DNA from: Bacillus badius NBRC 15713
GTDB lineage: Bacteria > Bacillota > Bacilli > Bacillales > Domibacillaceae
DNA: 63,581 nt
NCBI RefSeq assembly: GCF_001591605.1
Contig: NZ_BCVF01000024.1
Coordinates: forward strand, 1-63,581
Direction: 5' to 3'
Part shown: piece after piece, positions 17,393-25,808 of the stretch
How the letters are laid out: each line of letters begins with the position of its first letter
How positions within the stretch are numbered: position 1 is the stretch's first letter
Notes under the pieces: generated by a model
Told to the model about the DNA's origin: nothing
Seen by the model: only the letters and a program-made list of their open reading frames with translations
The model's database searches: none
Position numbers and translations under genes: made by a program

Positions 17393-18429
17393 GCTGTCCC
17401 TCTTCCTTTCCTTTGCTTGCGAAGCAAAATAATGGCGAACACCGGGGCACCGATGACCGATGTAATCACGCCAATCGGCAGTTCGGTGGGAGAAATGACC
17501 GTGCGGGCCACCAAATCAGCCAAAATTAAAAAACCAGCGCCGGCCAACATGGACAGAGGCAGCAAATGGCGATGGTCCGGTCCCCAAATCAGACGAATAA
17601 AATGAGGGACGACCAAGCCAACAAAGCCGATGGTTCCCGAAACAGCCACGGCTGCTCCTGTTAAAATGGAGCCGGCCACCAGCACAATCAGCTTCTTTCT
17701 GCGGACATTCACTCCTAGATACTGGGCCTTTTCTTCACCAAACGACATTGCATTTAATTCAGCCGCATGGACCATCAGCAGGAAGGTGCCTGCCAAAAAA
17801 AACGGCAAGATAAGCTGAATATAATCCCAACCTCGCATAGACACACTGCCGAGCAGCCAGCCGATAATTTGCCGGAGCTCCTCGCCCGTCAAAGCAATCA
17901 TTAAAGAAATGATCGCTCCTAAAAAGGAGCTGAATATAATTCCTGTTAAAATAATCGTTTCCACCTTCATCGACCGTTCAATGGCCTGGGCAAACAATAT
18001 AACAATGAAAATGGTCACAATCGAAGCGGCAATGCTGACAACAGGCAGCGTAAATCCGGATAGCCATGGAAGCTGTATATTAAAAAACAGCACCATAACC
18101 GCACCTGCAGAGGCGCCAGATGATACGCCCAGCGTGTAAGGATCAGCAAGCGGATTGCGCAGCAGCCCTTGAAAAGCGGCGCCTGCCACAGCCAAAGAAG
18201 CGCCGACAAGACCAGCTAACAACACTCGCGGAAAACGGATTTTCCAGACGATGTTATCAAAGGAAGCATCCACTCCATCGAGCGGTGTTCCGAAAAAGTG
18301 ATGGGAGAATAAGAAAATGATATCCCGAACCGGAACTTGAACCGTTCCGATCGAGATACCTGCAAATACTGAGACAATAAAAAATATAAAGACAAACAAG
18401 TACGCCGAAAATTTATTTTTTGAAAACAT
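17389..18429 (-). CDS. btuC: corrinoid ABC transporter permease BtuC (FecCD family)
   Basis: Permease with about ten membrane segments, about 346 residues. Family motifs RFPRVLLAGLVGASLAVAGA, RNPLADPYTLGVSSGA and GTIGFVGLVVPHFIRLIWG are present. The start is uncertain: ATG at 18429 lies inside the end of btuF without a clear ribosome binding site, suggesting translational coupling; an in-frame TTG at 18450 is the alternative. Confidence 0.92.
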   Translation of the reverse strand: MFSKNKFSAYLFVFIFFIVSVFAGISIGTVQVPVRDIIFLFSHHFFGTPLDGVDASFDNIVWKIRFPRVLLAGLVGASLAVAGAAFQGLLRNPLADPYTLGVSSGASAGAVMVLFFNIQLPWLSGFTLPVVSIAASIVTIFIVILFAQAIERSMKVETIILTGIIFSSFLGAIISLMIALTGEELRQIIGWLLGSVSMRGWDYIQLILPFFLAGTFLLMVHAAELNAMSFGEEKAQYLGVNVRRKKLIVLVAGSILTGAAVAVSGTIGFVGLVVPHFIRLIWGPDHRHLLPLSMLAGAGFLILADLVARTVISPTELPIGVITSVIGAPVFAIILLRKQRKGRGTA

Positions 18430-19387
18430 CTGGATAAATGGCTTCGGCAAGTTCTTCTACTCCTTCAACAAGACGCGGACCCGTACGGTTAACGAGATCA
18501 GCATGAACGTCATGAACGTCTTTGTTTTTAACAGCAGTTATCGTTTCCCAGCCTTTGCGGCTAAGTACTTCTTCCACTGGCTTTTGCGTGTAATAGCCAT
18601 GTGTCGTAATAATGACATCCGGATTTTTCTTAATAATCGCTTCCTCTGTCATTTGCCCCCAGCCATCTTGATCAGCTGCTGCATTTTTTGCATGAATCAG
18701 ATCAAGCATTTCCTGCATGAACGTATTTTTTCCTGGCGTATAAATCTCGGGAGCCGGCGACACTTCGATAAATACGTTCTTTTCCTCTTCTTTTTTAATT
18801 GTTTCCGCTTTTTCGGAAATCTCAGTTAAATCCTCTTTCATGTCCGTGACAATGTCTTCTGCTTTATCACTTGTGCCTGTCGCTTTGCCGATCATTTTAA
18901 TAGAATCGTACACTTCGTCAAAATTTTGAGCATCGTTAACGACGAGCACATCAATTCCCGCTTCTTCTAGCTGCTTAAAGCCTTCCTTGGAATTATGAGC
19001 GCTTGAGCCGTGCGCCAATACAAGATCCGCGTCAAGCCCGATAATTTTTTCGATGTTATATTCCATACCGCCCACTTTTTCCTTGGCGCTCACTTCTTTT
19101 GGATAATTGTCGTTATCGGATACCCCCACAATTTCCTTGTCCAGATCCAGCTCATAAGCAATTTCGGTATTACTTGGAATAAGAGAAACAATCCGCTTCG
19201 GTTTTTCCTCAATAACAACCTCTTTTCCATCGGCATCTTTAACCGTTACAGGAAAAGCCGCTTGCTCGCTTTCTTTCGGCTGATTGGCTTTCTCTTCTTT
19301 TTCAGGGGCGGCTTTGTCACTTCCGCAGCCGGCCAGCAAACCGGCAGCCAGCATAAAAGACAACGTATACTTCGATAACTTCTTCAT
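18413..19387 (-). CDS. btuF: corrinoid-binding lipoprotein BtuF
   Basis: Surface lipoprotein capturing cobalamin or cobinamide for BtuC-BtuD. Signal peptide with lipobox LAGC (C21), then a Lys/Glu-rich linker. The periplasmic-binding-protein type III domain begins FPVTVKDADGKEVVIEEKP, followed by RIVSLIPSNTEIAYEL. 324 residues. First gene of the operon, downstream of the cobalamin riboswitch, which confirms a corrinoid rather than iron-siderophore substrate. Confidence 0.93.
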   Translation of the reverse strand: MKKLSKYTLSFMLAAGLLAGCGSDKAAPEKEEKANQPKESEQAAFPVTVKDADGKEVVIEEKPKRIVSLIPSNTEIAYELDLDKEIVGVSDNDNYPKEVSAKEKVGGMEYNIEKIIGLDADLVLAHGSSAHNSKEGFKQLEEAGIDVLVVNDAQNFDEVYDSIKMIGKATGTSDKAEDIVTDMKEDLTEISEKAETIKKEEEKNVFIEVSPAPEIYTPGKNTFMQEMLDLIHAKNAAADQDGWGQMTEEAIIKKNPDVIITTHGYYTQKPVEEVLSRKGWETITAVKNKDVHDVHADLVNRTGPRLVEGVEELAEAIYPDVFKK

Positions 19388-19423
19388 TACTTTCTCTCCC
19401 TCATTCTTCTAAAAAATATCCAT

Positions 19424-19651
19424 AAAAAAACACCTCTACGCTGTGGAGAGGTGCAGTGAAAAAGGACCGCCCGGCAACAATAAGCAGGCCGCTTTTACAC
19501 CACCCTATCCGCGTAGGTTACCGGTGCTCTAAACCAGGCAGGTTTTCTGGCTTATGAAATGGCTGCATTTCATTTACAGTGGCGGGACCGCGCTGGACTT
19601 TCACCAGCTTGCCCTTTTAAAAAGCCGGATCATTCGGCTTTACCTGGTCCA
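19424..19651 (-). ncRNA. cobalamin (B12) riboswitch with terminator
   Basis: Leader of the btuF operon on the minus strand. The conserved core is clear: GTGAAAGTCCAGCGCGGTC, then CCCGCCACTGTAAATG (B12 box) and AAGCCAGAAAACCTGCC. P1 is formed by ACCAGG (near 19643-19648) and CCTGGT (19533-19538). The expression platform ends in a terminator, CACCTCT / AGAGGTG (19431-19453), followed by seven T. Bound adenosylcobalamin should favour termination and shut off the 13 genes downstream. Confidence 0.95.
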
Positions 19652-19677
19652 AATTATGTAGTTTTCCGCTTAGCTAT

Positions 19678-19683
19678 ATTATA
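19678..19683 (-). promoter_or_regulatory. -10 element of the corrinoid operon promoter
   Basis: A TATAAT on the minus strand about 27 bases before the P1 stem of the riboswitch. No convincing -35 at 17 bases was found. Confidence 0.5.
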
Positions 19684-19822
19684 CACAAAAAAAACTTTAC
19701 TTTCATACAATTTTAAAATCATTATTCGCTTGCTGGCACTAATTTTTTTCATCATTCTTCACCTTTATGTTTTAGAAAAACCGAAAGTGGAATAGGATAA
19801 TAAAAAAGGAAGGAGCGGTAAA

Positions 19823-19996
19823 ATGAATCTTGCCACTTTAATTGGACTGGTTGTTCTATTGCTTGCCATTGCTCTTATTTTGGTGTACTTTCTTCGACAA
19901 GCCTTCGATTCCTCTGATACAAGCCGGATTGACGAGATGCCTGAAGATGATCCTTATTTAAACGATCGTGATCAGGCGCATGACCGCCATTTGTAA
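19823..19996 (+). CDS. small single-span membrane protein, function unknown
   Basis: 57 residues. An N-terminal hydrophobic helix (about residues 5-24, LIGLVVLLLAIALILVYFL) is followed by a charged, Asp-rich tail (SSDTSRIDEMPEDDPYLNDR). AAGGAGCGG lies at good spacing before the ATG. The stop (TAA 19994-19996) is followed by a terminator at 20054-20091, so it looks like a complete small gene. It is divergent from the corrinoid riboswitch promoter. The family is not recognised. Confidence 0.7.
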   Translation: MNLATLIGLVVLLLAIALILVYFLRQAFDSSDTSRIDEMPEDDPYLNDRDQAHDRHL

Positions 19997-20053
19997 TCCC
20001 CGCTAAAGAAACGCAAGAATACAATAAAAATGTTTTCCCAAACATCTGATAAA

Positions 20054-20091
20054 CCAAAAAATCCATCCGGATAAGCGGGCGGATTTTTTGG
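20054..20091. terminator. bidirectional terminator between the small membrane gene and bioA
   Basis: CCAAAAAATCC pairs with GGATTTTTTGG around a 16-base loop. Confidence 0.8.
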
Positions 20092-20108
20092 CTTAAATGA
20101 AAGAGTAA

Positions 20109-21470
20109 TTACTGTTCAGCAACCACCGGTGAATCGGCGATTTCAAGCATCGCTTGCTTCATAATTCCAGCCATTCTTGTTAATTGTTCATAGCTGGAGA
20201 CAAGCGGCGGCATGAACACTATCACATCACCAAGCGGCCGGGTCAGCATCCCGAGCTCCCTCATCCGCAATGTCGCCCGGTAAGCCACCCTCTCTTCAGA
20301 AGGAAACGGCTCCTTCGTTGTTCGATCTTTTACCACTTCAATCCCGCACATAAAGCCAAGCTGGCGTACTTCCCCCACATGCGGCAGTTCGGCGATTTCA
20401 GCTAACAATTTAGCGATATACTCCGCTTTCTCAGCAGCTTGCTTCACTACCTCTTCTTTCTCAAATATATCGAGGTTTGCTAAAGCAGCCGCACAGCCAA
20501 GCTGATTCCCTGTATAAGAATGACCATGGAAAAATGTTTTCATCTCGGCATAATCTCCGTAGAACGCTGCATAAACCTCTTCTGTCGTCAGCGTAGCAGC
20601 AATCGGCAAGTACCCTCCCGTAATCCCTTTGGCCACTGTCATAATGTCCGGGGCTACGTCTTCATGCTCTACCGCAAACATCTTGCCCGTACGGCCGAAT
20701 CCGGTCGCCACTTCATCAACAATCAAAAGAATATTAAATGCTCGGCAAAGCCTCTCTAATTCCTTTAAATAGCCAGGAGGCATAATATGCATGCCGCCTG
20801 CCCCTTGGACCATCGACTCTACAACGAGCCCGGCAATCTCATTATGACTTTCTTTAAACAGCGTCTGCATAGCCGCGAGCGACTCCTCCTTCGCTGTTTG
20901 TCCGTCCCCTGAAGGATGCCAGCTTGCCGATGGAAACGGCACGGCAAACGAATCGAACATTAATGCGCTGTATACGCGATGATAAATGTCGATGGATCCT
21001 ACGCTGATCGCTCCAACCGTATCGCCATGATACCCGTTTGCAAGTGTAACAAATTTTGTTTTTTTCTCTTTTCCTTTGTTTTGCCAATATTGATAAGCCA
21101 TTTTGATCGCTATTTCTACCGACTCCGCTCCGCTGTCTGAATAAAATACACGCGTTAAGTTATCCGGTGAAATCTCGATCAGCTTTTCAGCTAATTGAAT
21201 AGACGGCACATTGGCGGCTCCAAGCAAAGTCGAGTGGGCAATCTTTTCAAGCTGCTCTTTGATCGCCTGATTAATTTCCGGACGGCGGTGACCATGCACG
21301 TTCAGCCATAAAGAAGAATAGCCATCTAAATATTCGTTTCCATAAATATCCCGCAGCACGATCCCTTCACCGCTCTCGATAATCAGCGGGGCTTCCTCGT
21401 AATCCTTCATTTGTGTAAACGGCAGCCACATATGCTTTTGGCTAATTTCATATAAACGCGTTGCGTCCAC
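20109..21470 (-). CDS. bioA: adenosylmethionine--8-amino-7-oxononanoate aminotransferase BioA
   Basis: PLP enzyme making 7,8-diaminopelargonate for biotin. The N-terminal [12 protein letters not shown] is diagnostic for BioA-type enzymes, with [28 protein letters not shown] and the PLP lysine in [13 protein letters not shown]. 453 residues. It starts with GTG at 21470 after GGAGGGG, overlapping bioD by 23 bases. The amino donor (SAM or, as in B. subtilis BioK, lysine) cannot be decided from sequence. Confidence 0.93.
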   Translation of the reverse strand: MDATRLYEISQKHMWLPFTQMKDYEEAPLIIESGEGIVLRDIYGNEYLDGYSSLWLNVHGHRRPEINQAIKEQLEKIAHSTLLGAANVPSIQLAEKLIEISPDNLTRVFYSDSGAESVEIAIKMAYQYWQNKGKEKKTKFVTLANGYHGDTVGAISVGSIDIYHRVYSALMFDSFAVPFPSASWHPSGDGQTAKEESLAAMQTLFKESHNEIAGLVVESMVQGAGGMHIMPPGYLKELERLCRAFNILLIVDEVATGFGRTGKMFAVEHEDVAPDIMTVAKGITGGYLPIAATLTTEEVYAAFYGDYAEMKTFFHGHSYTGNQLGCAAALANLDIFEKEEVVKQAAEKAEYIAKLLAEIAELPHVGEVRQLGFMCGIEVVKDRTTKEPFPSEERVAYRATLRMRELGMLTRPLGDVIVFMPPLVSSYEQLTRMAGIMKQAMLEIADSPVVAEQ

Positions 21471-22179
21471 TTTCGATCCCCTCCATCAGTCTGTCAAATG
21501 CCCAATTCTTGACGATTTCAGAACGTCGTCCACGTTCCTGAAGAGCCTGTTGAATATCTTCAATGAATGGAATATGCCCGATCACAGGAAGACCGGACCA
21601 TTCCTGAATCACCCGCATATTATCCTGCTCCATGAGCTTTTCCCCTGGAACCATGCTTGAAAAGACAAGGCCGGCAATTGGCAAGTTTCTTTTCTGGAGG
21701 GCTTCAATGGTCAGCATCGTATGATTAATGGTCCCGAGTCCTGTCCTTGCTGCAATGACGACCGGTAAAGCCGCTTCTGCCATCACATCAATCACGCTGC
21801 TTCCTTTCCTGTTCAGCGGAACAAGTACCCCTCCGGCTCCTTCTGCTAATACAAGCTGCTTTCCCGCTGATCGCCTTCGAATTTCCTTAATAATCGCCTC
21901 TTCGTCAATTATCGCTTGCTCTTCCTCAGCCGCTAAATGAGGAGAACTGGCTTTTTTAAACAAATATGTATATAGTTTTTCCCCTCTCATTTCCGGAAGC
22001 AACTGATACATATCAACATCCGGCGCCCTCCACTCACCGTTTTTCCATTCCGCTCCGCTTTGCACAGGCTTATACGGGACAGCTTCTATTCCTCTTTCCC
22101 TCAAACCGTGAGTAAGCAAAACCGTGGCAACCGTCTTTCCTGCATCCGTATCTGTACCTGTGATAAAAAGGCCAGGCAT
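21448..22179 (-). CDS. bioD: dethiobiotin synthetase BioD
   Basis: ATP-dependent ureido-ring closure forming dethiobiotin from diaminopelargonate and CO2. P-loop [12 protein letters not shown] (residues 5-16), YKPVQSGA and [16 protein letters not shown] are conserved. About 243 residues. The start is ATG at 22179, eight bases after AAAGGAG; an in-frame GTG at 22188 touches that site. First gene of a two-gene bioDA operon, behind a BirA-type operator. Confidence 0.94.
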   Translation of the reverse strand: MPGLFITGTDTDAGKTVATVLLTHGLRERGIEAVPYKPVQSGAEWKNGEWRAPDVDMYQLLPEMRGEKLYTYLFKKASSPHLAAEEEQAIIDEEAIIKEIRRRSAGKQLVLAEGAGGVLVPLNRKGSSVIDVMAEAALPVVIAARTGLGTINHTMLTIEALQKRNLPIAGLVFSSMVPGEKLMEQDNMRVIQEWSGLPVIGHIPFIEDIQQALQERGRRSEIVKNWAFDRLMEGIESGRNAFI

Positions 22180-22200
22180 GAAATTCACTCCTTTTCAAAA

Positions 22201-22233
22201 TTAGTAAACCATATTTACAAAAATGTTAACATA
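22201..22233. promoter_or_regulatory. probable BirA (biotin repressor) operator
   Basis: Inverted half-sites TTAGTAAAC and GTTAACATA separated by 15 bases, matching the spacing and bases of Gram-positive BirA operators (consensus half-site near TTAGTTAAC). It lies between divergent bioD and bioY and could repress both when biotin is sufficient. Confidence 0.7.
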
Positions 22234-22281
22234 TGAAAAAATGATAAACAATCCTATTTTTTAAAGGAGTGAAAAAAGTAA

Positions 22282-22848
22282 ATGAAAACTTACGAGATTG
22301 TTGTTTGTGCGCTTTTTGCCGCCCTAATGGCTATTGGCGCCAATGTGTCCCCTTTTTTGACAATCGGCGGTGTGCCGGTTACATTGCAGCTGATGTTTGC
22401 TATCCTGGCCGGCGGATTGCTCGGAAGCCGGCTCGGCTCCTTCTCAATGATGGCTTACGTATGTATCGGGCTTGCCGGCGCTCCCGTGTTTGCCCAATTT
22501 AAAGGAGGACCGGCAAGCATTCTCAGTCCCACATTCGGGTTCGTGCTTTCTTTCATCGCAGTAGCTTATGCGACAGGCAAGCTGCTCTCAGAACCTGCGA
22601 AAAAAGCGGCCTATTTATATACAGGTGCCGTTGTTATTCTTTTGAATTATGTTATCGGCACTCATTATATGTATGCCGCCTTTAGATGGTGGGCGGAGGC
22701 TCCGCAAGGATTCAGTTATGCTGTCGCCTGGTCGTGGATGGCTGCCTACTTGCCGCTTGACCTTGCAGTGATCGCTTTGTCTCTCGCTGCTGTGCCGAAG
22801 ATTCGTTTAGCCTTAAGCAAGCGGAGTGTTTATATAATAAAAGAGTAA
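22282..22848 (+). CDS. bioY: biotin transporter BioY
   Basis: Membrane S-component for biotin uptake, 188 residues with about six hydrophobic segments. Family signatures: ANVSPFLTIGGVPVTLQLMF, GGLLGSRLGSFSMMAYV and GGPASILSPTFGFVLSF. AAAGGAG precedes the ATG, though with a long 12-base spacing. It shares the divergent BirA operator with bioD. Confidence 0.95.
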   Translation: MKTYEIVVCALFAALMAIGANVSPFLTIGGVPVTLQLMFAILAGGLLGSRLGSFSMMAYVCIGLAGAPVFAQFKGGPASILSPTFGFVLSFIAVAYATGKLLSEPAKKAAYLYTGAVVILLNYVIGTHYMYAAFRWWAEAPQGFSYAVAWSWMAAYLPLDLAVIALSLAAVPKIRLALSKRSVYIIKE

Positions 22849-22940
22849 ACAAATTTTTTCCCTCCCTTCTTGATTTCTCTTCATAATCTTCCATTTTCTG
22901 TGTATAGTTGAAGTATTGCTACGGATTAGAGGAGAACCTA

Positions 22941-24209
22941 ATGAAGATAAGAGAGTGGGATCGCAGTTTAAAAGTTCGTTTAATCGGGGAAAGCATCATG
23001 AATGTGACCTTTTGGATGTTCTTCCCTTTTCTTGCTATTTACTTTGCCGAGGAGTTTGGGAAGGGCAAAGCCGGAATGCTTCTCATCCTTTCCCAGCTAT
23101 TTTCAGTCATTGCTAATCTGGCTGGCGGCTATTGTGCAGACCGCTTCGGCAGGAAGCGGATGATGGTGCTGTCAGCTTTCGGACAGGGGCTGGCTTTCCT
23201 TATTTTTGCTTTTGCCAATTCTCCATGGCATGAATCGGCGCTTCTTGGCTTTTTCGCCTTTTCTATTGCCAGCGTGTTCGGTTCCCTTTATTGGCCGGCG
23301 AGTCAGGCAATGGTGGCTGATGTAGTGGAAGAAAAAGACCGGAGCGATGTCTTTGCTGTTTTCTATACCTCAATTAATATAGCGGTCGTCATTGGCCCTA
23401 TCCTTGGCGGCATTTTCTTTTTCACCTACAGATTCGAATTGATGCTATTCGCTGCTCTTACCTGCTTCTCGCTTGCTTTTACCGTTTGGAAATGGATAGA
23501 AGAAACCAACCCAGGGGCCTTACAAGCATCCTCAGCCGACAATAACAAATGGTACAGCGTGATTATTGGGCAAATCAAAGATTATCAGGTAATTGTGCGC
23601 GATAAAATTTTCCTGCTGTTTATCATCGCAGGAATTTTGAGCTCCCAAACCTTCATGCAGCTCGATTTGCTCATTCCTGTTTATACAAAGGAATCCATTG
23701 ATATCCAAACCATCTTTTCACTTGGTGATTGGGTGGTTTCTATTAGCGGGGAAAAAGCTTTCGGGCTGCTTGTTTCAGAAAACGGGCTGCTCGTCGCCTT
23801 ATTTACAGTCGCTATCTCCAAATGGGTGTCACGCTTCCATGAAAAAAATGTCTTTGCCGCATCCTCTATTTTGTATGCAGCTTCGATGTGGATGTTTGCC
23901 CTGACTGACTGGTTTTGGGGATTTGTGGTGGGAATGGCTGTATTTACTCTTGGTGAATTATTAATTGTCGGGCTCCAGCAAAGCTTTATTTCCGTGCTTG
24001 CGCCTGAGCATATGCGCGGCCAGTACTTTGCTGCTGCCAGCCTGCGCTATACGATCGGCCGCATGATTGCTCCCGCAGCCATTCCTTTGACTATGTGGAT
24101 TGGCTATTCTTGGACGTTTTCACTGGTTGCCGTGCTTTCTTTGGCAAGTGCTGCCATTTACTACTATATGTTTATCCTTCACAGTCAGAGAAAAAAGAGT
24201 GAATCTTAA
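22941..24209 (+). CDS. MFS transporter, probable drug or metabolite efflux
   Basis: Major facilitator of about 422 residues with 12 hydrophobic segments. The A-motif-like ADRFGRKRMMVLSAFGQ follows helix 2. The start is ATG at 22941 after GAGGAG (22929-22934). The DHA1 group is likely; the central part (about 190-290) is longer than usual, and ESIDIQTIFSLGDWVVSISG looks like an extra extracytoplasmic stretch. Substrate unknown. Confidence 0.85.
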   Translation: MKIREWDRSLKVRLIGESIMNVTFWMFFPFLAIYFAEEFGKGKAGMLLILSQLFSVIANLAGGYCADRFGRKRMMVLSAFGQGLAFLIFAFANSPWHESALLGFFAFSIASVFGSLYWPASQAMVADVVEEKDRSDVFAVFYTSINIAVVIGPILGGIFFFTYRFELMLFAALTCFSLAFTVWKWIEETNPGALQASSADNNKWYSVIIGQIKDYQVIVRDKIFLLFIIAGILSSQTFMQLDLLIPVYTKESIDIQTIFSLGDWVVSISGEKAFGLLVSENGLLVALFTVAISKWVSRFHEKNVFAASSILYAASMWMFALTDWFWGFVVGMAVFTLGELLIVGLQQSFISVLAPEHMRGQYFAAASLRYTIGRMIAPAAIPLTMWIGYSWTFSLVAVLSLASAAIYYYMFILHSQRKKSES

Positions 24210-24230
24210 AAAGGGCAGGCTCTCAGACTA

Positions 24231-24536
24231 GAGACAAACTCAATGAAAATGGAAGCTTATCTCCAGTCTTTTTTGGTTTGCTCGCGGATGGGACCTGTTG
24301 ATTCCCATTCTAATCAACAGAGTGAACAACGCTAAGGCAGCCGTATAAGAAAACTTGCTTGAAAATAAATAGACTAAACGCTTGAGCGTGCATTTGCAGA
24401 CGCTTACTTTCGCTTTGATGAATCTCAGGAAAATGGCCCGAATCATCGCCTCAGAGAGTCTATCTTTCTTTTCAATGACTTAAAAACCATCTAAAACACA
24501 AAAGAGGTTCGGAATCATCTCATTCCGAACCTCTTT
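24231..24536. repeat. dispersed intergenic module, copy A
   Basis: Matches copy C at GAGAC-A-CTCAATGAAAA-GG (19 of 22) and at TTTTT-GTTTGCT-GCGGATGG plus CTGTT-AT-CCAT. It ends in a hairpin containing CGGAAT/ATTCCG that serves rraA as terminator. Confidence 0.6.
24501..24536 (-). terminator. terminator of rraA
   Basis: AAAGAGGTTCGGAAT pairs perfectly with ATTCCGAACCTCTTT around a six-base loop, with T runs on both sides; it lies between convergent genes. Confidence 0.85.
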
Positions 24537-24582
24537 TGCCAACAAACTGAGGGCGGAACCCGGCCCTGCCCTTTTTATAAAT

Positions 24583-25083
24583 TTATGACTGTTTTTTTAA
24601 ACGGGCCTCCGCCACAACGACTCCATCTTCATCCGCATACACATACTGTCCGGGCACCCATTTGACCTCCCCAAATGCCACAGGAATGTTTTCTTCTCCT
24701 TCTCCCCTTTTAATGCTCTTCAGCGGATTGCTGCCTAAAGCAAGCACACCGATATTTAGTTCTGCAAGCTCCGCCGTATCGCGCACACAACCGTTAATAA
24801 TAATCCCGCTCAATTTCCGCTCTTCCGCAATTTCGCCTAAACGGTCACCGAGCAGTGCACACCGCTTCGAACCGCCCCCGTCCACTATTAATACATGACC
24901 CTCTGGAATCGTTTGCAGCGCTCTTTTCACCAGCACATTATCCTCAAATACTTTCACCGTAGAAATCGGTCCTGAAAAGCGCTGTCTCCCTCCATAGGAC
25001 TTGAAGTCCAAATAACATACCTGCAATTTCTCTGCGAAATCATCACATAAATCCGCTGTTTTCACATCTGTTTCGATCATCAT
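24583..25083 (-). CDS. rraA: RraA family protein (putative 4-hydroxy-4-methyl-2-oxoglutarate aldolase)
   Basis: RraA-like fold, 166 residues. The family motif GGGSKRCALLGDRLGEIA (about 69-86) and NGCVRDTAELAEL (about 98-110, containing the metal/substrate-binding Arg-Asp) are present. In proteobacteria RraA inhibits RNase E; related proteins are class II aldolases acting on 4-hydroxy-2-oxoacids. Since Bacillus lacks a classical RNase E, the aldolase or an unknown role is likelier. ATG at 25083 or 25080 after AAGGGGG. Confidence 0.88.
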   Translation of the reverse strand: MMIETDVKTADLCDDFAEKLQVCYLDFKSYGGRQRFSGPISTVKVFEDNVLVKRALQTIPEGHVLIVDGGGSKRCALLGDRLGEIAEERKLSGIIINGCVRDTAELAELNIGVLALGSNPLKSIKRGEGEENIPVAFGEVKWVPGQYVYADEDGVVVAEARLKKQS

Positions 25084-25161
25084 ATCTTCCCCCTTTTCCC
25101 CTGGTTATTGTTTTCATTCGACGCCTGTCTCCTTTTTCCTGTTTGCCTTCTGCTTTTGCAT

Positions 25162-25186
25162 GTTTTCGTTTCATGCCAGCGGGTAC
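25162..25186 (+). promoter_or_regulatory. SigB-type promoter of the first YflT gene
   Basis: GTTTTC - 13 bases - GGGTAC, close to the SigB consensus GTTTAA - N13-15 - GGGTAT, 42 bases before the start codon. Confidence 0.65.
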
Positions 25187-25228
25187 TTGTTAAAGGAATG
25201 ACCCTGTACGATTTTAGGAGGATAAAAA

Positions 25229-25726
25229 ATGCCCACCAAAAAAGTAATTGGTTTATGCAGCAGTGAAATTGATGCCATCCGCCGTATTGAAGAATTAAAG
25301 GTAGAAGGGTTTGCAGCCAGCCAATTGTATGCCATAACGAAAGACGCGGACTTTCATTTAATGCTTCAAAATCGTTCTGGAGCAAAGGTAATTTCGGCAG
25401 GACCATCTATTAAGGATAAGATGAAAGCTGTATTTTCAAAGGAGGCTCCTGTGAAAGAATATTTACTGGAGTTTGGCCTATCTGCGGAAGATGCTGAAGC
25501 CTATTACAAAAACGTAGAAGAAGATTTAATTTTGCTTGCAGCCGATAAAGAAAGTACTCAAGCAACGGAAGAAACAGCAGCCGGGATTGCTAATCCTCCT
25601 CTGCCTGATAGAGAAGAAGCAGAAAGGCGCCGTCTGATGAAGGGACAGAGAAAGACTGAATCGGCAGCATTGGAGGAATCCACTCTTCCCCCGGATCAGC
25701 AAGCACTCTACCGAGATTACTTGTAA
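25229..25726 (+). CDS. general stress protein, YflT (GSP17M-like) family
   Basis: 165 residues, cytoplasmic. The N-terminal domain (about 1-105) is a YflT fold: KKVIGLCSSEIDAIRRIEEL ... LYAITKDADF ... EEDLILLAADKE. The C-terminal 60 residues are charged and probably disordered. AGGAGG supports the ATG. Preceded by a SigB-type promoter, fitting general stress induction. It forms a tandem pair with the next gene, whose own SigB promoter is in the gap. Molecular function unknown. Confidence 0.85.
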   Translation: MPTKKVIGLCSSEIDAIRRIEELKVEGFAASQLYAITKDADFHLMLQNRSGAKVISAGPSIKDKMKAVFSKEAPVKEYLLEFGLSAEDAEAYYKNVEEDLILLAADKESTQATEETAAGIANPPLPDREEAERRRLMKGQRKTESAALEESTLPPDQQALYRDYL

Positions 25727-25737
25727 AACATTTAAAA

Positions 25738-25762
25738 GTTTCAATTATATCACAAAGGGTAT
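25738..25762 (+). promoter_or_regulatory. SigB-type promoter of the YflT-DUF2382 gene
   Basis: GTTTCA - 13 bases - GGGTAT, a near-consensus SigB promoter 46 bases before the start codon. Confidence 0.75.
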
Positions 25763-25808
25763 GTAAACACCATAAGTCATTAGAACTTTTTACAAGGAGG
25801 CTATATCA

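Larger units (their letters stand above)
24210..24582. other. intergenic region with a dispersed repeat module (copy A)
   Basis: No gene. From 24231 it carries a module shared with regions at 49501 and 53351: GAGACAAACTCAATGAAAA at one side, then GGTTTGCTCGCGGATGG near 24275-24291, and a terminator at 24501-24536. The middle part (24320-24490) has no recognisable content. Confidence 0.6.

Noticed and set aside
24240-24446. 68-codon open frame on the minus strand
   Set aside because: Inside repeat copy A, no ribosome binding site, no family resemblance.
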